From VAZQ01 sp963721005 (lineage in GTDB: Bacteria > Pseudomonadota > Alphaproteobacteria > Rhizobiales > Xanthobacteraceae), in the NCBI GenBank assembly GCA_963721005.1, contig CAVRHR010000007.1, forward strand, positions 1 through 64,000: a DNA stretch of 64,000 nt, in the 5' to 3' direction. A program made the position numbers and the translations under genes. The first letter of the stretch is position 1; the number at the start of each line of letters is the position of its first letter. Under the pieces are notes generated by a model. The model was not told where the DNA came from. It saw nothing but the letters and a program-made list of their open reading frames with translations, and did not search any database. This document shows positions 1 to 8,477 of the stretch, piece after piece.

Positions 1-22
1 ACCTTGTGCATCGTTGCGTGCT

Positions 23-1084
23 CTACGGACGCGACGAGATGATCTGCTGGTAGAGCCGGGACCATTTGTCGGCCTGCGCCAGCGCCAGGGCGGAATCCAT
101 CACCGTCAGGCGGTCGCGGTCGAGCGGCGAGGCGACCTTGCGGCTGGTCGCCACATAGTCGCGATCGGCCAGGATTTTCTGCGCATCGGACAGCATGAAG
201 TCGAGCATCAGCACCGCGGCCGCGGGATGCGGCGCCATGCGGGCGACCGCGACGCTGTTGGGCATGGAGACGAGGGGCTCGATCACGAACCAATCGATCG
301 GGGCGCCGCGCTTCTTGAGCTGCTCGGCGGTGTAGCTGAAAACCGTGAGCGCCAGCGGCGCCTCGCCGGCGGCGACCAGGTTGGTCAGGAGGGTGTGGCC
401 TTTGCGGACCGAAAATCCATTGGCGGCGGCGATCTCGCGAAACAGCTTGACGCCGGCTTCCTCGCCGAGCTGTCCCATCAGGCCGGCAAACCAGTCGGAA
501 TCGTCGGCCTCGATGGCGATCCTGCCCTTCCAGCGCGGGTCGCGCAGGTCGGAATAGAGCTTCGGCAGCTCGGCCTTCTTGACGAGGTCGGTATTGTAGG
601 CCTGCACCAGCACGTTGAGGCAGAAGCCGATCCATTCCCGGTGCGGCGGGATCGCACGCGCCATCACGTCGGCGAGATAGGGGGATTTCACCTCGACCAG
701 GAGCTTTTCGGCTGCCATCGCCTCCATGGCGGGTCCGTTGTTGAGGATGAAATCGACGTCGAAGCGCTTGGCGGCGGCCTCGGCCAGCGCACGCTGGCGG
801 ATTTCCTCCGAGCTCGCCCGGTAGAGGTTGACCTTGATGCGGTATTTCTTCTCGAAGGCACCCACCAGGGCGGCGTTGTCGTCGGTCGGCGCATTGGAAT
901 ACATCGTGAGCGCGCCCTCGCGCTTGGCGCCTTCAACCAGCCGCTGCTCTCGATCCGTGCCCGCATAGGCGGCGAAGTCGGCGATCCGGCTGCCTTGCGC
1001 CAGCGCCGAACCGTTCACGCACATGAGGGCTGCGCCGGCCGCGAGGATGCTTAGCGCGATAGCGATGGCGTTACGCCCGCTCAT
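23..1084 (-). CDS. extracellular solute-binding protein (iron/ABC type)
   Basis: This 353-residue protein has the layout of a periplasmic binding protein of the Fe(3+)/polyamine ABC class. A cleavable signal peptide spans about residues 1-30 and ends in a LAQG-like site. The mature part begins with a segment of the type EGAKREGALTMYSN, which is typical of these proteins. It would bind a small ligand in the periplasm; the ligand cannot be told from sequence. Its ATG overlaps the stop of the upstream phosphotriesterase-family gene by four bases (ATGA), so the two are probably translated together. No permease or ATPase gene is next to it within the window; these could lie beyond the left edge. 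Confident as to fold, not as to substrate. Confidence 0.8.
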   Translation of the reverse strand: MSGRNAIAIALSILAAGAALMCVNGSALAQGSRIADFAAYAGTDREQRLVEGAKREGALTMYSNAPTDDNAALVGAFEKKYRIKVNLYRASSEEIRQRALAEAAAKRFDVDFILNNGPAMEAMAAEKLLVEVKSPYLADVMARAIPPHREWIGFCLNVLVQAYNTDLVKKAELPKLYSDLRDPRWKGRIAIEADDSDWFAGLMGQLGEEAGVKLFREIAAANGFSVRKGHTLLTNLVAAGEAPLALTVFSYTAEQLKKRGAPIDWFVIEPLVSMPNSVAVARMAPHPAAAVLMLDFMLSDAQKILADRDYVATSRKVASPLDRDRLTVMDSALALAQADKWSRLYQQIISSRP

Positions 1085-2004
1085 CGGCCGACCGGCCTTG
1101 CGTTCGAGAAAGTCAGGAGCCGAAGGGGATTGTCATGCAGCATGGTTTCGATCTGGGACGGCGATATTCCGCGGTTCAACAGCATCGGCACGAAATCGGC
1201 GAGCACCGTGGCGTAGCCGCGACCGCCATAGCGCCGCAGCAAGGTCCGGCGAGCGAGGTCGGAGGACAAAATGATCTGCCGCTCGAGTCCCTGGGCGCAG
1301 GCGTCCCGCACCAGATCGGCGAGCTGATCATTGGTCGGCCCTTTCGGAAAGCTGACCTTGTCGACGCCCACGAGCACGCCGGAGCGCGCGAGCGCGACGA
1401 GCTCGGCCACGGCATGGGCCGCCCCCATGTGGCTGATCACCACGCGCGCCATGTCCATGCCGGCCCGTTCCAGCACCTGCACGTGCCAAGCCGCTTGATC
1501 GGGGCTCGACGTATGGGTGATCACGGGCGCGCCGGTCGCGAGCGCAGCGCCGGCTGCCGCGCCGAACAGGCGCTCGGCGACAGCATCGGGCTCACCCCGA
1601 TTGGTGCCCACCTTGATGACCCCGCAGCAGACGCCGGTGTCGCCGACGCCGGTCTCGATCTCCGCAATCATGCGGTCGCGCAACTGCTCGAGCGTACCTT
1701 CGATCGCGATGGCGGGAAAAGGGTCCCAATAGAATCCGGTGGCGCAAACCACCGCGACGCCGGCCTGCTCGCTGATCTGCCGCAGCGCGACCGGATCGCG
1801 TCCCCAACCGGGCGCGCTCAGGTCGGTGATGGCCGCCAGTCCGAATTCCCGGGCATGGCGCAGATCGTCGACGACCGCCTGCTCCTCGGCATGCCCGATG
1901 CGATTGGCCGGCCCCTTCTGGGCCGAAAGATCGATCTGCAGATGCTCATGGGCGAGAATCCGGCCGTGCACGCCCGCGATGTCTCCGGTCACGGTTCTGA
2001 TCAC
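1081..2004 (-). CDS. phosphotriesterase-family amidohydrolase
   Basis: A 307-residue TIM-barrel metal hydrolase of the phosphotriesterase (aryldialkylphosphatase) family. The metal-binding landmarks are visible in order: HEHL at residues 18-21, a GVIKVGT segment whose lysine would be the carboxylated bridging ligand, a THTS histidine, SHMGA, and SSDLAR with the late catalytic aspartate. Family members hydrolyse lactones or phosphoesters, and a lactonase role is as likely as any. No signal peptide is seen, so it is probably cytoplasmic. It is first in a two-gene unit and overlaps the solute-binding protein gene by four bases, which suggests that the bound ligand may be related to its substrate. 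That link is inference. Confidence 0.8.
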   Translation of the reverse strand: MIRTVTGDIAGVHGRILAHEHLQIDLSAQKGPANRIGHAEEQAVVDDLRHAREFGLAAITDLSAPGWGRDPVALRQISEQAGVAVVCATGFYWDPFPAIAIEGTLEQLRDRMIAEIETGVGDTGVCCGVIKVGTNRGEPDAVAERLFGAAAGAALATGAPVITHTSSPDQAAWHVQVLERAGMDMARVVISHMGAAHAVAELVALARSGVLVGVDKVSFPKGPTNDQLADLVRDACAQGLERQIILSSDLARRTLLRRYGGRGYATVLADFVPMLLNRGISPSQIETMLHDNPLRLLTFSNARPVGR

Positions 2005-2075
2005 TGCGGAAACCCGATCTCCTGGAGCCCCTCGTTTTGCCCACTATCGCACAGTTCTCCGCTTCCCCTGACAGC

Positions 2076-2106
2076 AAAAAGTCCCGGGGCGCGGGCCCCG
2101 GGACTT
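2076..2106 (-). terminator. rho-independent terminator
   Basis: On the minus strand a GC-rich stem (AAGTCCCGGGG pairing with CCCCGGGACTT) is followed at once by five T residues. It lies about 80 bases past the stop of the small secreted protein gene at 2186-2404 and before the phosphotriesterase gene. It therefore separates these two minus-strand units. It is the clearest intrinsic terminator in the window. Confidence 0.85.
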
Positions 2107-2185
2107 GTGATCAAGTGCTGCGATCCGATGGGCGGCCGACGCGAAGGATGTTCCGGTCGGTCGCTGTCGAGCCGATGAACTTCGC

Positions 2186-2404
2186 TCAGCCCTTGTGCCC
2201 GCCTTGCATGGCCAGCCACTTCGCCCAGCCATTGCAGTTCGGGTCGATGTCGCACGTGGTCTGCCAGCCACCCTTGCTGCTCTTCTGCAGCGTGATCAGG
2301 TTGGTGCGAGGGTCAGCAGGCTGCTTCTTGCCACCCGCGAAGGCGGCCGAGCCGTTGAGGGCGATGGCGAGGGACAATACGGCGAGCGTGATCTTGGAAT
2401 TCAT
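2186..2404 (-). CDS. small secreted protein
   Basis: A 72-residue protein with a clear signal peptide at residues 1-23 (MNSKITLAVLSLAIALNGSA, then AFAGG). The mature peptide of about 50 residues has two cysteines in a CDIDPNC segment that could form a disulfide in the periplasm, and several tryptophans. It has its own strong terminator downstream (2076-2106) and an AT-rich region upstream, so it is probably transcribed alone. I do not recognise the family. It is supported by the signal peptide, a plausible start with GAGGAGTT eight bases upstream, and the terminator. Confidence 0.65.
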   Translation of the reverse strand: MNSKITLAVLSLAIALNGSAAFAGGKKQPADPRTNLITLQKSSKGGWQTTCDIDPNCNGWAKWLAMQGGHKG

Positions 2405-2715
2405 TGGACAACTCCTCTTGTGACAAACACGGTTCCCCCGTGTCTGCGAAGAGGCTATGATAAAAATTACATAAATGAAATACCCCGACTGAAGAAAATT
2501 TTACTGTCTCTTTACTATCTGAAATGGGTTGGCGACAACCTTCCGATCCCTGAACGGCATAAAAATTGGCAGTAACTGTGTTTATAATCAATAAGTTATA
2601 TGGGTTTACGCACGGCGGAGTGCATGCGGCGGACAGTCGTATGGCGGTCGATTTTATATATCATTATTATGTTTAATAGATATGAGATTTTTACGACAAA
2701 GTTCGGGCGGGAGGA
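2405..2715. other. AT-rich intergenic region
   Basis: Between the small secreted protein and the dehydratase gene, bases from about 2450 to 2710 are far richer in A and T than the rest of the window, with runs such as TTTTATATATCATTATTATG. No credible open reading frame is present on either strand. It probably carries the promoter of the minus-strand small gene, and may be a protein-bound or recently acquired spacer. Confidence 0.6.
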
Positions 2716-2723
2716 TCGCATTT

Positions 2724-2744
2724 GATGCGTTGCAGCAACGCATC
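2724..2744. repeat. perfect palindrome, arms of 10 bases
   Basis: GATGCGTTGC and its exact reverse complement are separated by a single A. It lies 94 bases past the stop of the IlvD/Edd-type gene. No T run follows on either strand, so it is less like an intrinsic terminator than a dyad operator or a hairpin stabilising the mRNA 3' end. Confidence 0.6.
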
Positions 2745-2837
2745 TGCGAAGCCCAATTCCGGGACGCAGTCCAAGGCCATAGGAGAATGTGTCTCGCAGC
2801 GCACGGCCCGCCGTCTCCGGGGACGCTCGCGCGTTTC

Positions 2838-4544
2838 TCAATCCGACGGCGGCTTGAGAAATGCGAAATCGCAACCTTCATCGGCGCCGAGAATTTCCTG
2901 GGCATAGAGCTTGGCGTAGCCGCGCGCGGGGACCTCGGTTGCGGGCTTGGCAGCGCCGCCGCGCCGCGCCAGCTCGGCGTCATCGACCAGAAGGTCGATG
3001 CGCCGCTTGCTCACCGAAAGACGGATGCGGTCGCCGTTTCGCACCAGGCCGAGCGGTCCGCCGGAGGCGCAATCCGGAGTCACGTGCAGCACGATCGCTC
3101 CGAAGGCGGTGCCGCTCATGCGCGCGTCGGAAACCCGGATCATGTCCTTGACGCCGCTCTTGGCGAGCTTCTTGGGGATCGGCAGATAGCCGGCTTCCGG
3201 CATTGCGGAAGGCGAATGAGGGCCGGCGTTCTGCAACACCAGGATGTCCTGCGGCATGACGTCGAGGTCGGGATCGTCGATGCGCGCCGCCAGATCCTCG
3301 AGCGAGGTGAAGACCACCGCCCGGCCCTCGTGCTCGAACAGCTTGGTGTCGGCAGCCGAGCGCTTGAAGATGGCGCCTTTGGGGGCGAGATTGCCGAACA
3401 GCGCGATGACGCCGCCGCTCGGCTCGAGCGGCTGTGCGCGTGCCGCGATGATCGAACGGTCGGTCCAATGCTCGCCATCGCCGGCCAGCCGCTCCCCCAA
3501 GGTCTCTCCGGTCACCGTCATGCAATCGAGATGCAGCAGCGGGGCGAGCTCGCGCAGCAGGGCCCCCATGCCCCCGGCGGCAAAGAAATCCTCCATGTAG
3601 CCGTTGCCGATCGGCTTGAGGTCGACCAGGAGCGGGGTGGAATCCGACAGCTCGTTGAAGCGCGCCAGCGATATGCCCACGCCCGCGCGGCCCGCGATGG
3701 CGGTGAGATGGATCACCGCATTGGTCGAGCCGCCGATCGCGAGCACGACCCGCAGCGCATTCTCGATCGACTTGGCGTTGATCATCCGGTCCGGCGTGAG
3801 GTTCGAGCCGATCAGCCGCACCGCGGCTGCGCCGGTCGCCTCGGCGGCCCGCAGCCGGTCCGCATGCACCGCCGGGATCGAGGCGGTGCCCGGCAAGATC
3901 ATGCCCAGCGCCTCGGCGGCACAAGCCATGGTGGAGGCGGTACCCATGACGGCGCAGGTTCCGGCCGTGACCGCCAGCCGGCCCTCCACCTCCATGATCT
4001 CGCTGTCCGCCACATCGCCGGCGCGGTAGCGCGCCCAGAAGCGCCGGCAGTCGGTGCAGGCGCCCAGCCGCTCGCCGCGATGGCGGCCCGTCATCATCGG
4101 CCCCGCCACCAGCATGACGGCGGGCCGGCCGGCCGAGACCGCCCCCATCAGTTGCGCCGGCACGGTCTTGTCGCAGCCGCCCATCAGGACCACGGCATCC
4201 ATCGGCTGCGCACGGATCATCTCCTCGGTGTCCATTGACATGAGGTTGCGATATTTGAGGCTGGTGGGCGTGAGGAAGACCTCTCCCAGCGAGATGGTCG
4301 GAAACTCGACCGGCAGCGCGCCGGCCGCCAGCACGCCGCGTTTGACCGCCTCGAGCAGCTCGGGGAAGTGACGGTGGCAATTGTTGAACCCGGAGGCCGT
4401 GTGGGCGATGCCGACCACCGGCTTGGCCAGCATGGCGCGCGAATACCCCATGGATTGCGCGAAGGAACGGCGCAGGTAGAGCGAGAAGTCGCGGTCGCCG
4501 TAGTTGGTCAGACCATTGGCGAAGCCCACTGTCCGTTCAGTCAT
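2838..4544 (-). CDS. IlvD/Edd family dehydratase (sugar-acid type)
   Basis: A 568-residue member of the dihydroxy-acid dehydratase/phosphogluconate dehydratase family. It shows the cluster-binding GGCDKTVPA near residue 123, the ACTDC cysteine segment, and TAGTCAVMGTASTMA near residue 195. Such enzymes use a [2Fe-2S] or [4Fe-4S] cluster to remove water from dihydroxy acids. The length and the opening segment (GFANGLTNYGDRDFSLYLRR) resemble the aldonic-acid dehydratases, such as arabonate or xylonate dehydratase, more than biosynthetic IlvD, so carbohydrate catabolism is my preferred role. A good ribosome site (GAGAGGA) precedes the ATG. It is divergent from the chemoreceptor gene, with 153 bases between them. 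Confidence 0.8.
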   Translation of the reverse strand: MTERTVGFANGLTNYGDRDFSLYLRRSFAQSMGYSRAMLAKPVVGIAHTASGFNNCHRHFPELLEAVKRGVLAAGALPVEFPTISLGEVFLTPTSLKYRNLMSMDTEEMIRAQPMDAVVLMGGCDKTVPAQLMGAVSAGRPAVMLVAGPMMTGRHRGERLGACTDCRRFWARYRAGDVADSEIMEVEGRLAVTAGTCAVMGTASTMACAAEALGMILPGTASIPAVHADRLRAAEATGAAAVRLIGSNLTPDRMINAKSIENALRVVLAIGGSTNAVIHLTAIAGRAGVGISLARFNELSDSTPLLVDLKPIGNGYMEDFFAAGGMGALLRELAPLLHLDCMTVTGETLGERLAGDGEHWTDRSIIAARAQPLEPSGGVIALFGNLAPKGAIFKRSAADTKLFEHEGRAVVFTSLEDLAARIDDPDLDVMPQDILVLQNAGPHSPSAMPEAGYLPIPKKLAKSGVKDMIRVSDARMSGTAFGAIVLHVTPDCASGGPLGLVRNGDRIRLSVSKRRIDLLVDDAELARRGGAAKPATEVPARGYAKLYAQEILGADEGCDFAFLKPPSD

Positions 4545-4697
4545 GATGCATTCCTCTCGGCCCAGCGGGCTAACAGCACAGTTTTTAGTCGCAGTGCCAA
4601 TAAATTATCCCGGTGCAGCGCAACACAGGGAAAGGATTTGGTAATCGAAAACACGCAGTTTCGTCAAAGCTTCTGCAATCCTCGATAACATTTCGAA

Positions 4698-7043
4698 ATG
4701 ACCTCCCAGATTCGAAGCCAGGCACCAGCGGGGTGGATATTGCTCCCCGTTCTGCTCGCGTCCGGTACATCGGCGCTGATCGGCTGGGCCAGCGCGAGCC
4801 TGCCGCTCTCGGCCGCGGCGGCACTGGCGGCCGGGCTGCCGGCCGCTTGGTGGGCCCAGCGCCGCTTGCGCTCGGTCATCGAGCCGATTTCCCAGATCGC
4901 CGCCGGTGACCGTTATGCGGCCCTGCCCGAGCGGATCGGCGGCGGGCCCATGGGTGAAATCGCGGCCGCCGCCGAGCGGATGCGCCAGTCGTTGATCGAC
5001 GCCGATGCGCTCGCGGTCGCGCACCGCAGCCGGGTGTCGGAATCCAAGCTCCACCTTGCCGGCCACACCTTCATCACCCAGCAATTCCGCTCCGCCATCA
5101 ACGAGATGATCTCGGCATTCGACAAGTCCGGCGAGGAGATCAGGGTGACCGCCGCCGACCTCGGCGCCCGCAGCAAGGATATGCGGCTGCGCACCACCTC
5201 GGCGGCCGATGCCGCGGCCGATGCCGCCCGCAACGTTGAGGCGGTCGGCGCCGCGGCGCGCGACCTCCTGGCGCTGATCGCACGCTCCGGCGCCCAGGTG
5301 GCGGCCGCCAAGGACGCGACCGACCGCACCGTTGACGACCTGGCGCGCACCGACCGCACCGTGCGCAGCCTCGCGGCCGCCGCCGAGCGCATCGGCATGG
5401 TGGTGAAGCTGATCGAGTCGATCGCCGCCCAGACCTCGCTGCTGGCGCTCAATGCCACCATCGAGGCGGCCCGCGCCGGCGCCGCCGGCCGCGGCTTTGC
5501 GGTCGTGGCCGGCGAGGTGAAGTCGCTGGCGCAGCAGACCGCCAAGGCCACCGGCGACATCGGGGCGCAAATTCGCGATATCCAAGGGGCCGTCGAGCAG
5601 ACCGTCGGCGCCATCGCGGCGGTCTCCTCCAGCGTCACCACCATGAGCGACGCCAACCGCCAGCTCACCGGCATCCTGGATCACCAGGCAGTGGAGATCG
5701 ATCGCATCGGCAACCGCGCCGAAAGCGTCGCCGGCACGGTCGCCAATGTGCTGCCGGAGATCTGCACCGCGGTCGCGCAGGTCGAGGACACCGGCCATGC
5801 GGTGCTCGGGACCGCGGAGGATCTGATCGGCCGTTCGCAATGGCTGGTGGACGCGGTGTCGCGCTATTTCTCCGACCTCGAGGGCGGCTCCATCAAGATC
5901 GGCATCCTGCACTCTTTGTCCGGCACCATGACGGCGAGCGAGCGGCCGCTGCAGGAGCTGCTGGTCATGCTGATCGAGCAGAAGAACGCGCGCGGCGGGC
6001 TGCTCGGCCGTCCGATCGAGCCCGTCATCATGAACCCGGGCTCGGATCCCGAGCTCTACGGCCAGCAGGCGCACAAGCTCATCACCGAGCACAAGGTCGC
6101 GGCGATTTTCGGCTGCTGGACCTCGGCCTCGCGCAAGGAGGTGCTGCCGATCGTCGAGGGCGAGCGCAGCCTCTTGTTCTATCCGAGCCAATACGAAGGC
6201 CAGGAATCCTCGCCCAACATCTTCTACACCGGGGCGACCCCGCACCAGCAGGCGGTGCCGGCGGTCAATTTCCTGCGCACCTTGGGTCACCGGCGCTTCT
6301 TCCTGGTCGGATCGGACCAAATCTATTCGCGCACCACCAATGCGGTGCTCAAGGGCTACCTGGCCTCGCTCGGCATCGCTGGCGACATGGTCGCGGAGCG
6401 CTATGTACCGGCCGAGTTCGCCGACTGGCGCACGCTGGTCGGTGACATCCGCCGCTTCGCCAAGGGCAAGCACGCGTCGATCATCGCCACCATCACCGGG
6501 GACGCCAACCTGCGTTTCTTCCGCGAGCTGGCGCGCCAGCAAGTCACCGCCGACACGATTCCGGTGATGTCGCTGTCGATCAACGAGGCGGAGCTGCCTG
6601 CGCTGATGCGCTCCAGCATGACCGGGCACATGGTGGCCTGGAGCTACCTGCACGCCGTCGACCGCAAGGAGAACCGCGCCTTCATCGCCGACTGGCGCCG
6701 CTTCAGCGGACAGGCGAAAGCGATGACCAACGATTCCATGGAAGCCACCTGGATCGGCTTCAACCTGTGGTCCGAGGCGGTCGAAGCCGCCGGCACGACC
6801 GAGGTCGACAAGGTGCGCGCTGCGCTCGGCGGCCGCCAAGTCGCGGCGCCGAGCGGCTTCACGGTGAAGATGGATGGCAGGACCCACCACCTCTACAAGC
6901 CGGTCATGATCGGGCGCATCAGCAAGGACGGGCGCATTGTTCCGGCCTGGGCGACCGAGGGACTGGTGCCGCCCGAGCCCTGGAGCCCATGGCTGGCCGC
7001 GGCCCCCTCGCGGCAGCCAGGTAAGCCTGCCAAGGTGGCGTGA
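4698..7043 (+). CDS. chemoreceptor signalling domain fused to a urea/amide-binding domain
   Basis: A 781-residue fusion. Residues 12-30 and 34-53 are hydrophobic and could form two short membrane helices. About 55-110 is a HAMP-like linker. Residues 110-390 form a methyl-accepting chemotaxis signalling coiled coil whose tip is recognisable at 238-282 (QTSLLALNATIEAARAG, then GRGFAVVAGEVKSLAQQ). From about residue 398 to 765 there is a complete UrtA/AmiC-type binding domain (KIGILHSLSGTM, AAIFGCWTSASRKEVLP, FYPSQYEGQESSPNIFYTG). No membrane segment separates the signalling coil from the binding domain, so if the N-terminal hairpin is right the binding domain sits in the cytoplasm. It may sense intracellular urea or amides and act on a CheA pathway. 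No che genes are nearby. Confidence 0.85.
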   Translation: MTSQIRSQAPAGWILLPVLLASGTSALIGWASASLPLSAAAALAAGLPAAWWAQRRLRSVIEPISQIAAGDRYAALPERIGGGPMGEIAAAAERMRQSLIDADALAVAHRSRVSESKLHLAGHTFITQQFRSAINEMISAFDKSGEEIRVTAADLGARSKDMRLRTTSAADAAADAARNVEAVGAAARDLLALIARSGAQVAAAKDATDRTVDDLARTDRTVRSLAAAAERIGMVVKLIESIAAQTSLLALNATIEAARAGAAGRGFAVVAGEVKSLAQQTAKATGDIGAQIRDIQGAVEQTVGAIAAVSSSVTTMSDANRQLTGILDHQAVEIDRIGNRAESVAGTVANVLPEICTAVAQVEDTGHAVLGTAEDLIGRSQWLVDAVSRYFSDLEGGSIKIGILHSLSGTMTASERPLQELLVMLIEQKNARGGLLGRPIEPVIMNPGSDPELYGQQAHKLITEHKVAAIFGCWTSASRKEVLPIVEGERSLLFYPSQYEGQESSPNIFYTGATPHQQAVPAVNFLRTLGHRRFFLVGSDQIYSRTTNAVLKGYLASLGIAGDMVAERYVPAEFADWRTLVGDIRRFAKGKHASIIATITGDANLRFFRELARQQVTADTIPVMSLSINEAELPALMRSSMTGHMVAWSYLHAVDRKENRAFIADWRRFSGQAKAMTNDSMEATWIGFNLWSEAVEAAGTTEVDKVRAALGGRQVAAPSGFTVKMDGRTHHLYKPVMIGRISKDGRIVPAWATEGLVPPEPWSPWLAAAPSRQPGKPAKVA

Positions 7044-7177
7044 ATCGCGTTGCTGTCGCTCCCGCCCCGGTAGCCCGCGCGAAACGCCCCCCGCGAGCCC
7101 GCCAAGGGGGCGATCTGCGCGGCAATCGACCGCCCCATTATCGGCTCGACAAACCGCCTGGAACCCCTCTAAAAACA

Positions 7178-7197
7178 CCTTGGAAGAGTTCCAGAGG
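7178..7197. promoter_or_regulatory. imperfect inverted repeat upstream of hemA, Irr-box-like
   Basis: CCTTGGAA, a GAG spacer and TTCCAGAGG form an imperfect dyad 21 bases before the hemA start. Its TGGAA-N3-TTCCA centre resembles a degenerate iron control element (TTTAGAA-N3-TTCTAAA) bound by the Irr regulator in Rhizobiales. Heme synthesis is a known Irr target in general, but the match here is only partial and this site is inference. Confidence 0.3.
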
Positions 7198-7217
7198 GAC
7201 CGGCCGGGAAGGTTTTC

Positions 7218-8447
7218 ATGGACTACAATGCGTATTTTACCGGGGCTCTCGCCCGGCTCAAGGACGAGCGGCGCTACCGCGTTTTTGCCGATCTGGAGCG
7301 CTTGGCCGGCCGCTTTCCGCGCGCCATCTGGCATTCCCCCAACGGTCCCCGCGACGTGATCGTGTGGTGCTCCAACGACTATCTGGGCATGGGCCAGCAC
7401 CCCAAGGTGATCGGCGCCATGGTGGAGACCGCGACCCGGATGGGCACCGGCGCCGGCGGCACCCGCAACATCGCCGGCACCAATCATCCCCTGGTGGCGC
7501 TCGAGCACGAGCTCGCCGACCTGCACGGCAAGGAGAGCGCCCTCGTCTTCACCTCCGGCTACGTCTCGAACGAAACCGGCATCTCGACCATCGCCCGGCT
7601 TCTTCCGGACTGCCTGATCCTGTCGGACGCGTTCAACCACAATTCCATGATCGAGGGCGTGCGCCAGTCCGGCTGCCAGAAGCAGATCTTCCGGCACAAC
7701 GACATGGCGCACCTGGAGCAGCTGCTCAAGGCCGCCGATCCGGCGCAACCCAAGCTGATCGTGTTCGAGAGCCTCTATTCGATGGACGGCGACCTGTCGC
7801 CGATCAAGCGCATTTGCGACCTCGCCCAGCAGTATGGCGCCATGACCTATCTGGACGAGGTGCACGCGGTCGGCATGTATGGCCCGCGCGGCGGCGGCAT
7901 GGCCGAACTACAGGGCGTAATGGAACGCGTCGACGTGATCGAGGGCACGCTCGCCAAGGCGTTCGGCTGCCTGGGCGGCTACATCGCGGCGCGCGCGGCG
8001 CTGATCGATGCGGTGCGCTCCTATGCGCCCGGCTTCATCTTCACCACCGCGCTGCCGCCGGCGATCTGCGCCGCCGCCACCGCCGCCATCCGCCATCTCA
8101 AGACCTCGAGCTTCGAGCGCCAGCGCCACCAGGACCGCGCCGGCCGGGTCAAGGCGGTGCTCGGCGCCGCCGGCCTGCCGGTGATGCCGAACGAGACCCA
8201 CATCGTGCCGGTGTTCGTCGGCAATGCCGAGAAGTGCAAGGAGGCGACCGACCTCCTGCTCTCCGATCACGGCATCTATATCCAGCCCATCAATTACCCG
8301 ACCGTGCCCAAGGGCACCGAACGGCTGCGCATCACGCCGACGCCGTTCCACGAGGACGCCGTCATCGACACGCTCGCCGAGGCGCTGGTCGATGTCTGGG
8401 AACGGCTGCGCCTGCCGCTCACGGATCGGGCGCTCGCGGCCGAGTAA
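7218..8447 (+). CDS. hemA: 5-aminolevulinate synthase
   Basis: A 409-residue PLP enzyme that condenses glycine and succinyl-CoA to 5-aminolevulinate, the first step of heme synthesis by the Shemin pathway of alphaproteobacteria. It has the glycine-rich GTGAGGTRNIAGTNH at about residue 75, DEVHAVGMYGPRGGG with the PLP-contacting aspartate, and EGTLAKAFGCLGGY with the Schiff-base lysine near residue 244. Length is normal for the family. A GGAAGG ribosome site lies about six bases before the ATG. The gene is monocistronic between the chemoreceptor fusion and the convergent AbrB-type gene. Confidence 0.95.
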   Translation: MDYNAYFTGALARLKDERRYRVFADLERLAGRFPRAIWHSPNGPRDVIVWCSNDYLGMGQHPKVIGAMVETATRMGTGAGGTRNIAGTNHPLVALEHELADLHGKESALVFTSGYVSNETGISTIARLLPDCLILSDAFNHNSMIEGVRQSGCQKQIFRHNDMAHLEQLLKAADPAQPKLIVFESLYSMDGDLSPIKRICDLAQQYGAMTYLDEVHAVGMYGPRGGGMAELQGVMERVDVIEGTLAKAFGCLGGYIAARAALIDAVRSYAPGFIFTTALPPAICAAATAAIRHLKTSSFERQRHQDRAGRVKAVLGAAGLPVMPNETHIVPVFVGNAEKCKEATDLLLSDHGIYIQPINYPTVPKGTERLRITPTPFHEDAVIDTLAEALVDVWERLRLPLTDRALAAE

Positions 8448-8477
8448 TCGGCGCCCGCGCACGGCGGTTTCCTGCCG

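Noticed and set aside
2682..4238. Open frame of 518 codons on the plus strand
   Set aside because: Antisense to the IlvD/Edd-type dehydratase, which has its cluster and signature motifs.
4605..7865. Open frame of 1086 codons on the minus strand
   Set aside because: Antisense to the chemoreceptor fusion and hemA, both clearly real. It is a shadow caused by high GC.
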